64,000 nt of DNA from contig DASWTM010000144.1 in the NCBI GenBank assembly GCA_036402115.1, positions 18,488-82,487 on the forward strand, given 5' to 3'. The position numbers and the translations under genes are program-made. The notes below the pieces were generated by a model. The model saw only the letters and a list, made by a program, of their open reading frames with translations. It had not been told where the DNA came from and searched no databases. This document shows, one piece after another, positions 17,411-26,394 of this stretch. Origin of the DNA: Chryseosolibacter sp036402115. Lineage in GTDB: Bacteria; Bacteroidota; Bacteroidia; Cytophagales; Cyclobacteriaceae. Each line of letters begins with the position of its first letter. The first letter of the stretch is position 1.

Positions 17411-18748
17411 TTGGCTGCTGCATATTCACGCTGGTTTTCACATGGTGCTTATTCTTTATTGAACCGTATCTCAATCCTTGTTTTCGGTCTCCAGAATATA
17501 TTTTTTATGGTCCGGATACTTCCAAAAGAGCAAGTTGGTATCTGGGTGCTGTTCACCAGCGTCACGGCAATACTCGAAATGGTTCGTCACGGATTTATCC
17601 GAAACCCTTTTATTACGCACCTTGTAAGTGCCGATGAAAAGGACAAGAGCTCGGTTATTACCACATCACTCGCCTTACATTGTTTTCTGGCCGGCTTCAT
17701 TGCGGTGTTGCTGTTAGTCGGAGCCCGGCCACTAAGTCTCTTTTGGGATGCGCCCGGGCTGGATACACTCTTTGTGTTGTATGCATTAAACACCATTATC
17801 TTTATTCCGTTTCTGCACTTTGAGTACTTGCAAACTGCCGAGTCGAATTTCAAGGCCATTTTCTGGAGTAATTTCTGGCGGCTCGCCATTCCTTCAGTAT
17901 ATATTCTCGCTGCATTTATTTTTGATTGGCAAATGACTCTCATCACCCTGGCGGTAGTCCAAATTGGAGCGACAATCCTTGCTGCGGCAATTGCTTACTG
18001 GTACGTTAAGAAGCTTGCCCGCGTCTTTTCCACTATTAATTGGTCAACGTTTGGTGAGCTGTTCCACTTTGGAAAATATACGTTTGGCACGAACATCAGT
18101 TCAATGTTTATGAAAAATACCGACAGTTGGATGATTGGTCGGTTCGTCTCCACGGCAGGTGTTGCATTATACAACCCCGCTCTGAAGATTGCCGGGCTGG
18201 TGGAAGTACCAACGCTGACCATTGCCAATATGATCTTCCCACGCGTGCCGCAGAAAATGAAAGAACAGGGGGTAGTTGGGGTACGGGATATTTATTACAA
18301 ATCGGTGAGCCTTATCCTTGCTGCGATGATTCCTATGGTCATTCCGATATTCCTCTTTGCCGAATTGATCATCACCATCATTTTTGGAGCAGATTACATC
18401 GAGTCTGCGAACATCCTTCGGGTCACCATTTTCTATTCGCTAATCATTCCCTTCAACCGGCAGTTTGGTACAGTGATGGATGGTTTGAAGATGGCGAAGC
18501 TTAATTTTCTTCAACTCCTCTTTGCCGCCATTCTGAACGTGGTCCTGAATTTCTTTTTCCTCGGCTGGTTTGGGCTGATTGGCTCAGCGTATGCAACATT
18601 GCTCTCTTATATTATCGTGTTCATCATGAACCAGATCATTCTGTATCGGAAGTTTCAAATCAATACCCTTAAGGTGTTTGAAGGAATTACTGACTGGTAT
18701 AAACTGGGATGGGATGTTTTTCGGAAGAAGATTGTAAAGTTTGCATGA
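17411..18748 (+). CDS. Wzx-type oligosaccharide flippase
   Basis: A 445-residue membrane protein with about twelve to fourteen hydrophobic helices, belonging to the polysaccharide biosynthesis/MATE-like flippase family. The conserved N-terminal part reads LLNRISILVFGLQNIFFMVRILPKEQVGIWVLF, and the central loop FGKYTFGTNISSMFMKNTDSWMIGRF is typical of Wzx. It would flip a lipid-linked repeat unit across the inner membrane. The only possible start is TTG at 17411, because an in-frame stop lies 15 bp upstream and the next ATG falls inside helix 1. Its stop overlaps the following glycosyltransferase start (ATGA). Confidence 0.9.
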   Translation: MAAAYSRWFSHGAYSLLNRISILVFGLQNIFFMVRILPKEQVGIWVLFTSVTAILEMVRHGFIRNPFITHLVSADEKDKSSVITTSLALHCFLAGFIAVLLLVGARPLSLFWDAPGLDTLFVLYALNTIIFIPFLHFEYLQTAESNFKAIFWSNFWRLAIPSVYILAAFIFDWQMTLITLAVVQIGATILAAAIAYWYVKKLARVFSTINWSTFGELFHFGKYTFGTNISSMFMKNTDSWMIGRFVSTAGVALYNPALKIAGLVEVPTLTIANMIFPRVPQKMKEQGVVGVRDIYYKSVSLILAAMIPMVIPIFLFAELIITIIFGADYIESANILRVTIFYSLIIPFNRQFGTVMDGLKMAKLNFLQLLFAAILNVVLNFFFLGWFGLIGSAYATLLSYIIVFIMNQIILYRKFQINTLKVFEGITDWYKLGWDVFRKKIVKFA

Positions 18749-20049
18749 CCCATGGTGCTGACTTTGACATTATTTTTCTTGCGCTTGCACGCTGGGATGC
18801 ACCGTATTCATCCACCGCCCTGTCTCTCGCAAAAGCGCTCTCCAAAGAGACGCGTGTCTTTTACATCGACAACCCTGTAACCGTTGCGGAATTTATCCGC
18901 AAGCGAAACAGTCCTGCAATGAAGCTGCGTAAAAAGCGGCTTCAGACTGGCGATACATGTTTTACTCCGGACGCCTCTCATCCCAACTTTTTTGTTGTTA
19001 CTCCAGCCTTTGCGCTGCCAATTAACTGGCTACCTGCGGGGTTTCTGTACGATAGTTTTTCAAGGTTGAATGACCAACGGATTTCGGCTACGATCAATTC
19101 AGTGCTAAGGACCCAACATGTCAAACGCTTCATACTCGTTAACTCATTCAACCCGCTCTTCGGTAATGCGCTTTCGCTTGACATCGAGCCTATCCTTAGG
19201 GTGTATCAATCGGTTGACGATATTCAGCAGGCGCCTTACCTGGACAAGCATGGTTCGTATCTCGAGAAACTGCAGGTAGCCGCAACAGATTTCACATTGG
19301 TAACGTCATCACACCTGCTTCAAAAACTTGCTACACATGGGCGGCACGTGTACCACTTGCCCAACGCAGCCAACACCTCATTGTTCAGTCAGGCAATCAC
19401 CAAAAGCTTTTCGCGTCCGGTGCTATTGAACGCGGTACCTGCAATGGCGAAAGTAGTGACATACATCGGCAACATTTGCCAACGGTTAGACTATGAGCTG
19501 ATTCAAAAGGTAGCCAAGACCCACCCCGAAAAATTTATCGTACTGGTCGGGCCTCATGCACTTCGGCACAAGTCATCGGTGACTTATTTTGAGAAGACGG
19601 GGATAGCAAAACTCAGCAATGTGATTCTGACGGGCCCACAATCACAGAAAGACTTGCCTGCACTTTTACAGCATTCCCATTGCTGTATCATTCCCTTTTT
19701 GTGTAATGACCTCACCAAAAGTATTTATCCTTTAAAGATAAACGAGTACCTCGCAGCTGGAAAGCCGGTAGTTTCTACCGCATTTTCTGCTGATATCTTG
19801 GGTTTCCGGCAAGTGGCGACAATAGCTGAAAATCACCAGCAATTTGTCAATGCTATCGACAAAGCGATTGCAGACGATAGCAAAACACGGCAGACGGAGC
19901 GATTGCTGTTCGCAGCCGGCAATACTTGGGAAGCGAGGGCACGCACTTTTATAGAACTGGCTGTAGAATTTCTGAAACACCATGACCGAAGAACCGGATT
20001 TCAACGAAGACGTGGAAAGCAAATCCTCAACCGGAATCACGCTGAATAA
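18745..20049 (+). CDS. Glycosyltransferase, GT-B fold (TuaH-like)
   Basis: A 434-residue predicted GT-B glycosyltransferase. The N-terminal half has LALARWDAPYSSTALSLAKAL and RVFYIDNP, the pattern of the TuaH-like group. The C-terminal donor-binding half has LNAVPAMAKVVTYIGNICQRLDYEL, the ILTGPQSQKDLPALLQHSHCCIIPF segment and SIYPLKINEYLAAGKPVVST, where the Glu and Gly-Lys contact the sugar nucleotide. The ATG at 18745 is chosen because it overlaps the flippase stop by four bases; an ATG at 18709 would add 12 unlikely residues. Its last 68 bases overlap the small membrane-protein gene. Confidence 0.87.
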   Translation: MTHGADFDIIFLALARWDAPYSSTALSLAKALSKETRVFYIDNPVTVAEFIRKRNSPAMKLRKKRLQTGDTCFTPDASHPNFFVVTPAFALPINWLPAGFLYDSFSRLNDQRISATINSVLRTQHVKRFILVNSFNPLFGNALSLDIEPILRVYQSVDDIQQAPYLDKHGSYLEKLQVAATDFTLVTSSHLLQKLATHGRHVYHLPNAANTSLFSQAITKSFSRPVLLNAVPAMAKVVTYIGNICQRLDYELIQKVAKTHPEKFIVLVGPHALRHKSSVTYFEKTGIAKLSNVILTGPQSQKDLPALLQHSHCCIIPFLCNDLTKSIYPLKINEYLAAGKPVVSTAFSADILGFRQVATIAENHQQFVNAIDKAIADDSKTRQTERLLFAAGNTWEARARTFIELAVEFLKHHDRRTGFQRRRGKQILNRNHAE

Positions 20050-20119
20050 AACAGCTGCGATCTTGTTTGTAGCGGGGATCTATCTCGTCATCTTTTTGAA
20101 GATACTCTTTATTAATTAG
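19982..20119 (+). CDS. 45-residue single-helix membrane protein
   Basis: The open frame from ATG 19982 to TAG 20119 encodes 45 residues: an acidic N-terminus (MTEEPDFNEDVE), a short polar stretch, and one membrane helix (AAILFVAGIYLVIFLKILF). It overlaps the end of the glycosyltransferase gene in another frame by 68 bases and stops 7 bp before the Wzy start, so it sits exactly where an operon gene would. I do not recognise a family. It may be a helper of the Wzx/Wzy machinery. Evidence is position plus a clean soluble-then-helix layout. It is not proven to be translated. Confidence 0.6.
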   Translation: MTEEPDFNEDVESKSSTGITLNKTAAILFVAGIYLVIFLKILFIN

Positions 20120-20126
20120 TTGGGAA

Positions 20127-21566
20127 ATGTATTTGAACAGGGAAGGAAAGTTACAATCCGTTATCGTTGTCATTTTATTATTACTGGCATCACTCGGAGT
20201 AACGTGGCTGATTGCCAACAAAGGAATCCTCGCGGGCCCGATTACAATTCTCGCGCTTGCCGGGATTTTTCTGGTAGGAGCAATCCTGGTCAATTATCGG
20301 GTGGGTTTTTATTTCCTTTTCGGAATGGGGATGTTCATGTTCTACCTGGACAGAATTTACCATGTACCGATACCGTTGGGCATTGTGTATGATGCGCTCG
20401 CAGCGCTTGTGTTTGTAGCGCTCTTTATCAATGGCAAGGATAAGAAAGATTGGACGCTTTTTAAGAATCCGGTTACCATTGCTTTTGTAATTATTACAGC
20501 CTATCAGCTCCTCCAGTTTTTTAATCCGAATGCAGTGTCACACGTAGCGTGGCTTGTCACACTTCGCAATAATGTCTCATTTCTTCTATATGTGGTATGC
20601 TTTCAGCTTTTCAGTTCAATCAAAGAGGTGAATCGCTTTACGGCCACCTGGATTGTGATGGCAACGATTGTTGCATTTTATGGTTTGTTCCAGGAATATG
20701 TTGGTCTCACGGATTTCGAATGGCGCTGGATGTATGCCACACCTGACCGCATGCAATTGTATATGATCTGGGGCAAACTCAGAAAATTCTCGATGTTGTC
20801 TGATCCTTCTGCTTTTGGATTGTTTATGGCGTTTAGTTGTCTTGCCTGTATCGTGCTGGCGATGGGTCCATTCAAGTCGTCATTTAAACTTCTGCTTGGC
20901 TTTCTCGCCTTTATCATGTTTTTGTCCATGTCTTATTCAGGTACACGTACTGCGATGGCAATGGTGGCAGTCGGGATAGCATTCTTCATCTGCATGACGC
21001 TCCAAAACAGGAAAACCATCATGGCTGCGGGTGCACTTGTCTTTCTCGGGATAGTTGTGCTGGCTGGGCCATTCTACAGTGCCCCAATCAATCGCATTCG
21101 CTCCACATTCAAACCCTCCGATGACCCATCGATGGCCGTACGCGACCACAAGCGCGTGAGACTTCAGGAATATGTGCGTTCTCACCCGATCGGGGGTGGC
21201 CTTGCAACTACGGGTGCCAATGGAAAAAAATACTCAGCCGGGCATTATCTCGCGGGCGGGTGGGATCCAGACAGTGGATATTTGCTTACAGCGCTCGAAA
21301 TGGGCTGGATTGGTCTCATCATTTTTCAGGTATTCTTTTTTATAGTCGTTTACCGGGGAATCCAGAATTATTTTTCCCTGGATGATCCCGTGCTGAAGAC
21401 GATGACCTTGACGTACATCGTCCCGTTTTTTGCTTTATCGGTTGCGCATTTTACGCAAGATGCGATGTTTCAAAAACCGCTAAACATAATAGTGATTGTG
21501 GCCTATGCAGTGGTGATCAAAATCCCTTCGTTCCAACGGAAACTGTTTTCGGTCGACTTAGTCTGA
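20127..21566 (+). CDS. O-antigen polymerase/ligase-family membrane protein (Wzy-like)
   Basis: A 479-residue protein with about eleven to thirteen membrane helices. The conserved O-antigen ligase/polymerase domain shows as MSYSGTRTAMAMVAVGIAFF, with the large periplasmic loop around HPIGGGLATTGANGKKYSAGHYLAGG WDPDSGYL and the following ALEMGWIGLIIFQ helix. The Arg in the GTRT helix and the His/Gly-rich loop are the usual functional positions. Next to a Wzx flippase and Wzz-like protein it most likely polymerises the lipid-linked repeat unit; a ligase is the alternative. It starts 7 bp after the small membrane gene. Confidence 0.88.
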   Translation: MYLNREGKLQSVIVVILLLLASLGVTWLIANKGILAGPITILALAGIFLVGAILVNYRVGFYFLFGMGMFMFYLDRIYHVPIPLGIVYDALAALVFVALFINGKDKKDWTLFKNPVTIAFVIITAYQLLQFFNPNAVSHVAWLVTLRNNVSFLLYVVCFQLFSSIKEVNRFTATWIVMATIVAFYGLFQEYVGLTDFEWRWMYATPDRMQLYMIWGKLRKFSMLSDPSAFGLFMAFSCLACIVLAMGPFKSSFKLLLGFLAFIMFLSMSYSGTRTAMAMVAVGIAFFICMTLQNRKTIMAAGALVFLGIVVLAGPFYSAPINRIRSTFKPSDDPSMAVRDHKRVRLQEYVRSHPIGGGLATTGANGKKYSAGHYLAGGWDPDSGYLLTALEMGWIGLIIFQVFFFIVVYRGIQNYFSLDDPVLKTMTLTYIVPFFALSVAHFTQDAMFQKPLNIIVIVAYAVVIKIPSFQRKLFSVDLV

Positions 21567-21609
21567 TGTATTGAAGTTTTTAAAAATAGCGTTAGAAATA
21601 AAGTGTGAA

Positions 21610-22311
21610 ATGAAAAAGATAATTCTTTTCCTGATTATTAGTGTTCCAGCCTGGGCACAAAGTGTTGATTACAACAAAATCATTCTTCCTGAATACACCA
21701 AGTCACCCGACTTTGCCGAAAAGCTTGTTCAAATTGCATGGCGAAATCACCCGGGTAACGAGGCCGTTAGACGCGAGGCGATCGTGGCGCATCAGGCCGT
21801 GAAGCAAAGCTCTGCCCAATGGTTGGACATTTTCAGTGTAAGAGGAAACCTTAACGAATTCACCATCAATCAGCAGGCCAATAACGACCTCTTTTACGGC
21901 AGGGCGACTATGTATCCGCGCTACAACTTCGGAGCTGCAATCTCGCTGGGACAGCTGATAAGTATTCCCGCCACTACGAAGATGAGCAAGGAGCGCGCAA
22001 AAATTGCCGAGGCAAACATCAACAATCAGAAACTCGTTGTGCGCAACACGGTAATGAAGGCTTACAATGAGTATGTACTTCGTGAAAAAATTTACAAGGT
22101 ACAGTCACAATTACTGATGGACAACGAAACATCACATAAGTTGATTGAACAACGTTTCAAGAACGGTGAGACGAATTTCGAAACTTACTCGTTGAGCCTT
22201 ACAAACTACAGTAATGTCACCGTTGGCCACCTTGAGTCCGAACGTAACTACAAAAACGCAAAACTCGACCTCGAGCAGCTGATCGGCATGCGCCTCGAAG
22301 ACGTGAGATGA
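21610..22311 (+). CDS. Short TolC-family outer-membrane protein
   Basis: A 233-residue protein with a signal peptide (MKKIILFLIISVPAWAQ) and one TolC-like repeat. It has long helices with AEKLVQIAWRNHPGNEAVRREAIVAHQAVKQSSAQWLDIFSV, a strand pair around PRYNFGAAISLGQLISIP, and a second helical pair ending LDLEQLIGMRLEDV. Full TolC proteins have two such repeats and 400 or more residues, so this is a half-size member. It could trimerise or hexamerise into a channel, or act as an outer-membrane helper for polysaccharide export; this is inference. The ATG at 21610 is preferred to a TTG at 21571 because it directly begins the signal peptide. Confidence 0.82.
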   Translation: MKKIILFLIISVPAWAQSVDYNKIILPEYTKSPDFAEKLVQIAWRNHPGNEAVRREAIVAHQAVKQSSAQWLDIFSVRGNLNEFTINQQANNDLFYGRATMYPRYNFGAAISLGQLISIPATTKMSKERAKIAEANINNQKLVVRNTVMKAYNEYVLREKIYKVQSQLLMDNETSHKLIEQRFKNGETNFETYSLSLTNYSNVTVGHLESERNYKNAKLDLEQLIGMRLEDVR

Positions 22312-22536
22312 GATGTGTTCATGTGCTCGTGTGTTCATGTGCTCATGTTGGGTGTATCAAGCCTTACAGGATCGGGCAAAAGAACAATACTGTTAAGCAG
22401 CTAAAACCATTCGGCTGCTTAACCGCTTTTTAGGTGTTTCCAACATTAACACCTTAACACATTAGCACCTTAACACACACCCAACATGAGCACATGAACA
22501 CATACACACCTGAGCACATACACACCTGAGCACATT
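22312..22536. repeat. Inverted octamer-repeat element around a terminator (copy 2)
   Basis: The left arm (22312-22355) is built of GTTCATGT and GCTCATGT octamers. The right side (22443-22536) is a run of about eleven octamers of consensus AC(A/C)T(T/G)A(A/G)C with one 1-bp phase shift near 22483. Bases 22330-22355 and 22477-22502 are perfect 26-bp inverted repeats. Between the arms sit a terminator hairpin (22392-22423) and a second stem (22432-22438 with 22448-22454). The element starts on the base after the TolC-like stop codon and fills most of the 314-bp gap. Confidence 0.88.
22392..22431 (+). terminator. Hairpin terminator after the TolC-like gene
   Basis: GTTAAGCAGC (22392-22401) pairs perfectly with GCTGCTTAAC (22414-22423) across a 12-base loop, followed by CGCTTTTTA. 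It closes the Wzx-to-TolC operon and lies inside the octamer-repeat element. Confidence 0.78.
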
Positions 22537-22625
22537 CTTGGCATTTTCTTTTTTATACAGAGCGCCTTCACCATCAGCGCAGTACGAAAGAAGATTAATC
22601 AACCGTCAAAGCATCTGTTTCTTTT

Positions 22626-24356
22626 ATGATCAAAACCTCACTCCTGGAGAACAAGTACTACGACAATGCAGTCAGAAAGTCAATTAAATCACGATGGTTT
22701 CCTGTTTTTATTGTTGGCCTTATACTTATCCATATTCTCTTTCGCCTTGCTGAGCCGCAAATTTTAAGCTTTGTATCCGGTGTTTTTCCAGTGGAGCCTT
22801 ACAAGTCTACAGCGTTCTATCTCGACTTTGTGAAGCTCATTTTTAATGAAGTGCTCTGGATAGCAGGTTTTCTGGCCGTTGCCTGGTTGTACGTAGTGTA
22901 TGATCCATTTTCATCCACAGTCCGAAGTTTTGAGCAAACGATTTTGGGGAATACGACAGCGGCAGCAGCGACCATAATAATCATTTCATTCGCGGCATCA
23001 CTGCTGGTTGCGTTTGGAACGCTTCAATCATTTCCTAACTCTTCCGATGAATACGCCTACTTGTACCAAGCTCAAACTATTTCTCAAGGGAAATTGTGGG
23101 AGTCGGCCCACGAGTTACATGATTTCTTTTACTTCAATCACATCGCCAACAAAGATGGAATTGCGGTTAGTCGTTTCCCTCCGGGGTGGCCATTGATACT
23201 TTCTTCAGCTTATTATTTGGGCATAAACCCAATCCTCATAAATCCGATTTTGGGTGCATTGCTGTTGTTCGTTTTCTTTTCGTTCGTAAATCGCTTTTAT
23301 AATCCTAGAGTCGCGATATGGTCTTTGATTGCACTCGCACTGAGCTCATTTTTTATCTTTAACTCCGCGTCATTTTTCTCTCACACTTCGTGCGCGTTAT
23401 TCGTGGTGTGCTTTGTATATGGCTGTCATCTTTATTTTGAAAGGCCAAAACCACAGTATCTGGTCATGGCAGGTTTTTGCCTCGCGCTTGTAGCGATCAC
23501 GCGTTACTTCACGGCATTTTTGATCTTTATTCCATTCTTCTTTTACTTTATCCGCCATTGCAAGTTAAACTGTATAAAGGCTTTTTTCTGGCTTGGCGTA
23601 GGCGCTGCCCCATGTCTTGCTTTTCTATTGTGGTATAACTATTCGATTACTGGAAACGCACTGCTCCCTGTAACGATGTGGGCATACGCAGATGAAAGCC
23701 TTGGATTTGTGCGTGGCCATACGGTGTTTAAAGGTATGGAGCATGTGGTGCGGTGGATTGGTATGTTCATCTACTGGTGTTCTCCTGCCGTTCTTATCAT
23801 CTATCTGGCCGCTGTTATTATGAAGCTGCGCGATGCATCTTCGCGATGGTCGCACCTGGAAGGTTACCTGTTTCTTATCCTTATGGGTGGTTATTTCTTT
23901 TACTATCAGATCGGTGGAAACCAATATGGCCCAAGGTTCATGTTTGAAGCGCTGCCGTTCATGATCGTTCTTGTAGTCGCCAGTGTCTTTCAATTCAACA
24001 AGAAGTGGATTATGGGACTCTTTGTAGCCGGACTACTTTTTGCAATTGTCAAACTCCCGTTCATCGCTTCGCGGGAAAGTCGCATTATTGATCAACGGAA
24101 GGATCTTTATTCTCAAGTCGAGCAGAAAGATATCCGAAACGCAGTAGTTCTTGTGTCTTCCTATACCAGTACATTCCGACCGATGCCGATTGGGGATCTT
24201 ACCCGTAACGATGTTTACTACCTGAACGATGTGCTTTACGCGATTGACCTTCCTGCACGCAACCAGGAACTACTCAACTACTATCCTGAACGAGCCTTCT
24301 ATCGGTACGAGCGCGAAGTGAATGCTGAGCATGGGAGGTTGATCAGAATACGGTAG
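22626..24356 (+). CDS. GT-C type membrane glycosyltransferase-like protein (GT39/ArnT-like)
   Basis: A 576-residue protein with about twelve membrane helices. Between the second and third hydrophobic blocks lies a periplasmic loop with SFPNSSDEYAYLYQAQTISQGKLW, where the Asp-Glu pair sits at the catalytic position of GT-C enzymes that use polyprenyl-phosphate sugars. It is followed by SRFPPGWPLILSSAYYLG. A soluble tail follows the last helix (about 485-576). It would transfer a sugar from a lipid-phosphate donor on the outer face of the inner membrane. In this locus polyprenyl-phospho-arabinose is a candidate donor (inference). The start is the ATG at 22626. Confidence 0.78.
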   Translation: MIKTSLLENKYYDNAVRKSIKSRWFPVFIVGLILIHILFRLAEPQILSFVSGVFPVEPYKSTAFYLDFVKLIFNEVLWIAGFLAVAWLYVVYDPFSSTVRSFEQTILGNTTAAAATIIIISFAASLLVAFGTLQSFPNSSDEYAYLYQAQTISQGKLWESAHELHDFFYFNHIANKDGIAVSRFPPGWPLILSSAYYLGINPILINPILGALLLFVFFSFVNRFYNPRVAIWSLIALALSSFFIFNSASFFSHTSCALFVVCFVYGCHLYFERPKPQYLVMAGFCLALVAITRYFTAFLIFIPFFFYFIRHCKLNCIKAFFWLGVGAAPCLAFLLWYNYSITGNALLPVTMWAYADESLGFVRGHTVFKGMEHVVRWIGMFIYWCSPAVLIIYLAAVIMKLRDASSRWSHLEGYLFLILMGGYFFYYQIGGNQYGPRFMFEALPFMIVLVVASVFQFNKKWIMGLFVAGLLFAIVKLPFIASRESRIIDQRKDLYSQVEQKDIRNAVVLVSSYTSTFRPMPIGDLTRNDVYYLNDVLYAIDLPARNQELLNYYPERAFYRYEREVNAEHGRLIRIR

Positions 24357-24626
24357 GGCATGGGTTGCAAGGTTAAACTTCGCATCCTGTTTGGATTGCT
24401 CTTTGACACGTCCCTTAAAGTCAACCGCATTCACCCCGTCTAAAGCGTCCTATCGCGTCATTGCCGGTAGAGTAGTTAGTCGGAAAATCATACTCCGATG
24501 GTGCAGTCGTAACATCGTTGAAATTTCAAGATATACATGCTTCGTCTTGAAATGGCCAACGGCCCGCAGCCAGGTTTTCCAATGCCACGAGCCGGTTGTG
24601 CTCTTCAAAAATACTTTCAATAATTC
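24357..24626. other. Convergent intergenic region with an inverted repeat
   Basis: This is a 270-bp space between two convergent GT-C genes. ATTTCAAGA (24523-24531) and TCTTGAAAT (24545-24553) form a perfect 9-bp stem with a 13-base loop, followed by GGCCAACGGCC. No T-tract follows, so a terminator is only possible. I see no supported gene in it. Confidence 0.4.
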
Positions 24627-26243
24627 TTAATGATTTGGACACTCACTTGCTGGACGCGGTGCAGCGCCAGGCTTTCGTTTCGTGTACACATACACGAATG
24701 ATTCTTCGGGATGGCGTGGCGCCAGGAAACTGAATTCAAATTGGTAATGCTCATCCAACGCGCGATGCACATCTTCCGGATAGAAATTAAGCACCTCCTT
24801 AGGTGAAACCGACTCGAAGATAACAAGATCATATTCTTCATTCTTGACCTTGTTGCTAAACCATTCGACTTCCTTATTGAAAATAGAAACTGTTTGATGG
24901 AACCACATCGGTTGATTGATCAAAGGCGTGTAACCCATTTCGTAAGCCAGGGAAGTGAGCTCACTCATGTTCAGCACTTTGATTTTGTCCTTCGGAGTGT
25001 TCTTCACAACATCGAGCTCCATGATTTTTTTAATTCCATCCAGGGTGTTCTCGGCAAGGAAAAGCTTTTCCATCGACTTGTATTCGCTTGCCAGTCTGTA
25101 CTTGTGTTTACCGGCCTGTTCGTTGCTTTTTACCACCTCGGGTTTTTTAGCAATGATGCGCTGGATGTTTCGCCAGTAAATTCCCGTCCACCAGAAAACC
25201 ACGAGCGCCATGCACACCGCCAGGTATGACCAGCGGGACAGATCGATATTGAGACGCAGGTTCGCCAGACAGTACGCAAATCCGAAGGCATAAAAGAATA
25301 CCTCGTTCCTATCCGGAACGGGACTCGTAACCGGAATGATGAACGCCTGGAAAATAATTCCGATGCAGAGCAATGCAAAGATCACTTCACGCTTATCATA
25401 AAAGAATTCTTTTCCTTTTGTGGCTTTGTCAATAACAAAAAGAATAATGATCATCAGGAAGAATTTTTCAAAGTACGCCCAGCCGAGAATCTCATTGAGG
25501 AAATCCATTAAAACCAGGCGAGACTTGTGTGGAAACTGTCCGTGATTGAACCAGTATCCAAAATCATATTTCAGAAGTGGGAGGATAAAGATCGCGGCAA
25601 AGAATGCGTAGGCTCCAACAAAAGCAAGAACCTTTTTCGCATCGCGATCGATCCAGGCGTTATAAAGAAGAATTCCAAGTGCAATCAATAATCCGAGGCC
25701 ACCGATATCCTGTTTTGTCCATAGTGAGAAAAAGGTGAAGAACGCACCCAGCACAACGTTTAGCCAGATCTTCCAGTCTGTGCTTACCAGGATAGCACGT
25801 AAAAGGAAGTAGAATCCGATCATCTCGAAGACGAAAACCACGTGGTTGTACCACGGCCAGAAGTTGAAAGAGACGTATGAAAAACAGAATACAACTACAG
25901 AGAAGAAAATTACGACAGGTTTTACATTCAGTGTTTTCAGGATTCCCCGAAAGGCAAGTATCGAAATTAAGTTTATAAATACCTGGGCTTTAATCAGCGA
26001 ATAGAAGTACGGCCCGAACAGCTTGAAGAAGGCTGCGGGAATCACCCAGTAGCCATAACCCATAGGAAGCGAATAGTCCCGAAAGGGCATTTGTCCGATT
26101 GACATCCGGTAGGCACCTTCCCACGAGAGAAAAATATTGATTCGATACGGGTTATTGAATAAGAGAGGAACAAAACAAAAGGCAAAGGCGACAAGCAACT
26201 CGAGGATCAGCAATTGTCTTTCGGTAATACTTTTCTGAAGCAT
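24627..26243 (-). CDS. GT-C-like polytopic membrane protein next to dprE1
   Basis: A 538-residue protein with about eleven hydrophobic helices and a C-terminal soluble domain (about 385-538). After the first helix a loop reads NPYRINIFLSWEGAYRMSIGQMPFRDYSLPMGYGYWVIPAAFF. The Glu and the RDY motif are in the place of GT-C catalytic acidic residues, and GQ.P..D is a common GT39-like pattern. I cannot assign a substrate. The gene is divergent from the dprE1-dprE2 pair with 151 bp between them, so shared regulation is likely and a role as arabinosyltransferase is a fair guess, since mycobacterial dprE1-dprE2 are followed by the GT-C arabinosyltransferase AftA. Confidence 0.72.
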   Translation of the reverse strand: MLQKSITERQLLILELLVAFAFCFVPLLFNNPYRINIFLSWEGAYRMSIGQMPFRDYSLPMGYGYWVIPAAFFKLFGPYFYSLIKAQVFINLISILAFRGILKTLNVKPVVIFFSVVVFCFSYVSFNFWPWYNHVVFVFEMIGFYFLLRAILVSTDWKIWLNVVLGAFFTFFSLWTKQDIGGLGLLIALGILLYNAWIDRDAKKVLAFVGAYAFFAAIFILPLLKYDFGYWFNHGQFPHKSRLVLMDFLNEILGWAYFEKFFLMIIILFVIDKATKGKEFFYDKREVIFALLCIGIIFQAFIIPVTSPVPDRNEVFFYAFGFAYCLANLRLNIDLSRWSYLAVCMALVVFWWTGIYWRNIQRIIAKKPEVVKSNEQAGKHKYRLASEYKSMEKLFLAENTLDGIKKIMELDVVKNTPKDKIKVLNMSELTSLAYEMGYTPLINQPMWFHQTVSIFNKEVEWFSNKVKNEEYDLVIFESVSPKEVLNFYPEDVHRALDEHYQFEFSFLAPRHPEESFVYVYTKRKPGAAPRPASECPNH

Positions 26244-26394
26244 ATTTCTTGGTGTATTTCAACGGGTTAGAAAAAAGGTTTATATAAAATCTCAATGTTG
26301 GTGCGGAATTTTTACATCATTTTATGGGAATAAGCTTCGAACGCCCTCCCCGGCAGATTTTCCATGTTTCTGCTTAAAAACCGTGAAAGAACAG

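Noticed and set aside
24391..24630. 79-residue plus-strand open frame between the two GT-C genes
   Set aside because: It has no ribosome site, no hydrophobic or conserved pattern, and contains the inverted repeat at 24523-24553, which is unlikely within a real gene.
26244..26394. A definite promoter pair between the GT-C gene and dprE1
   Set aside because: The region is surely regulatory, but I could not find a full Bacteroidota -33/-7 (TTTG and TAnnTTTG) pair with correct spacing, so no site is claimed.
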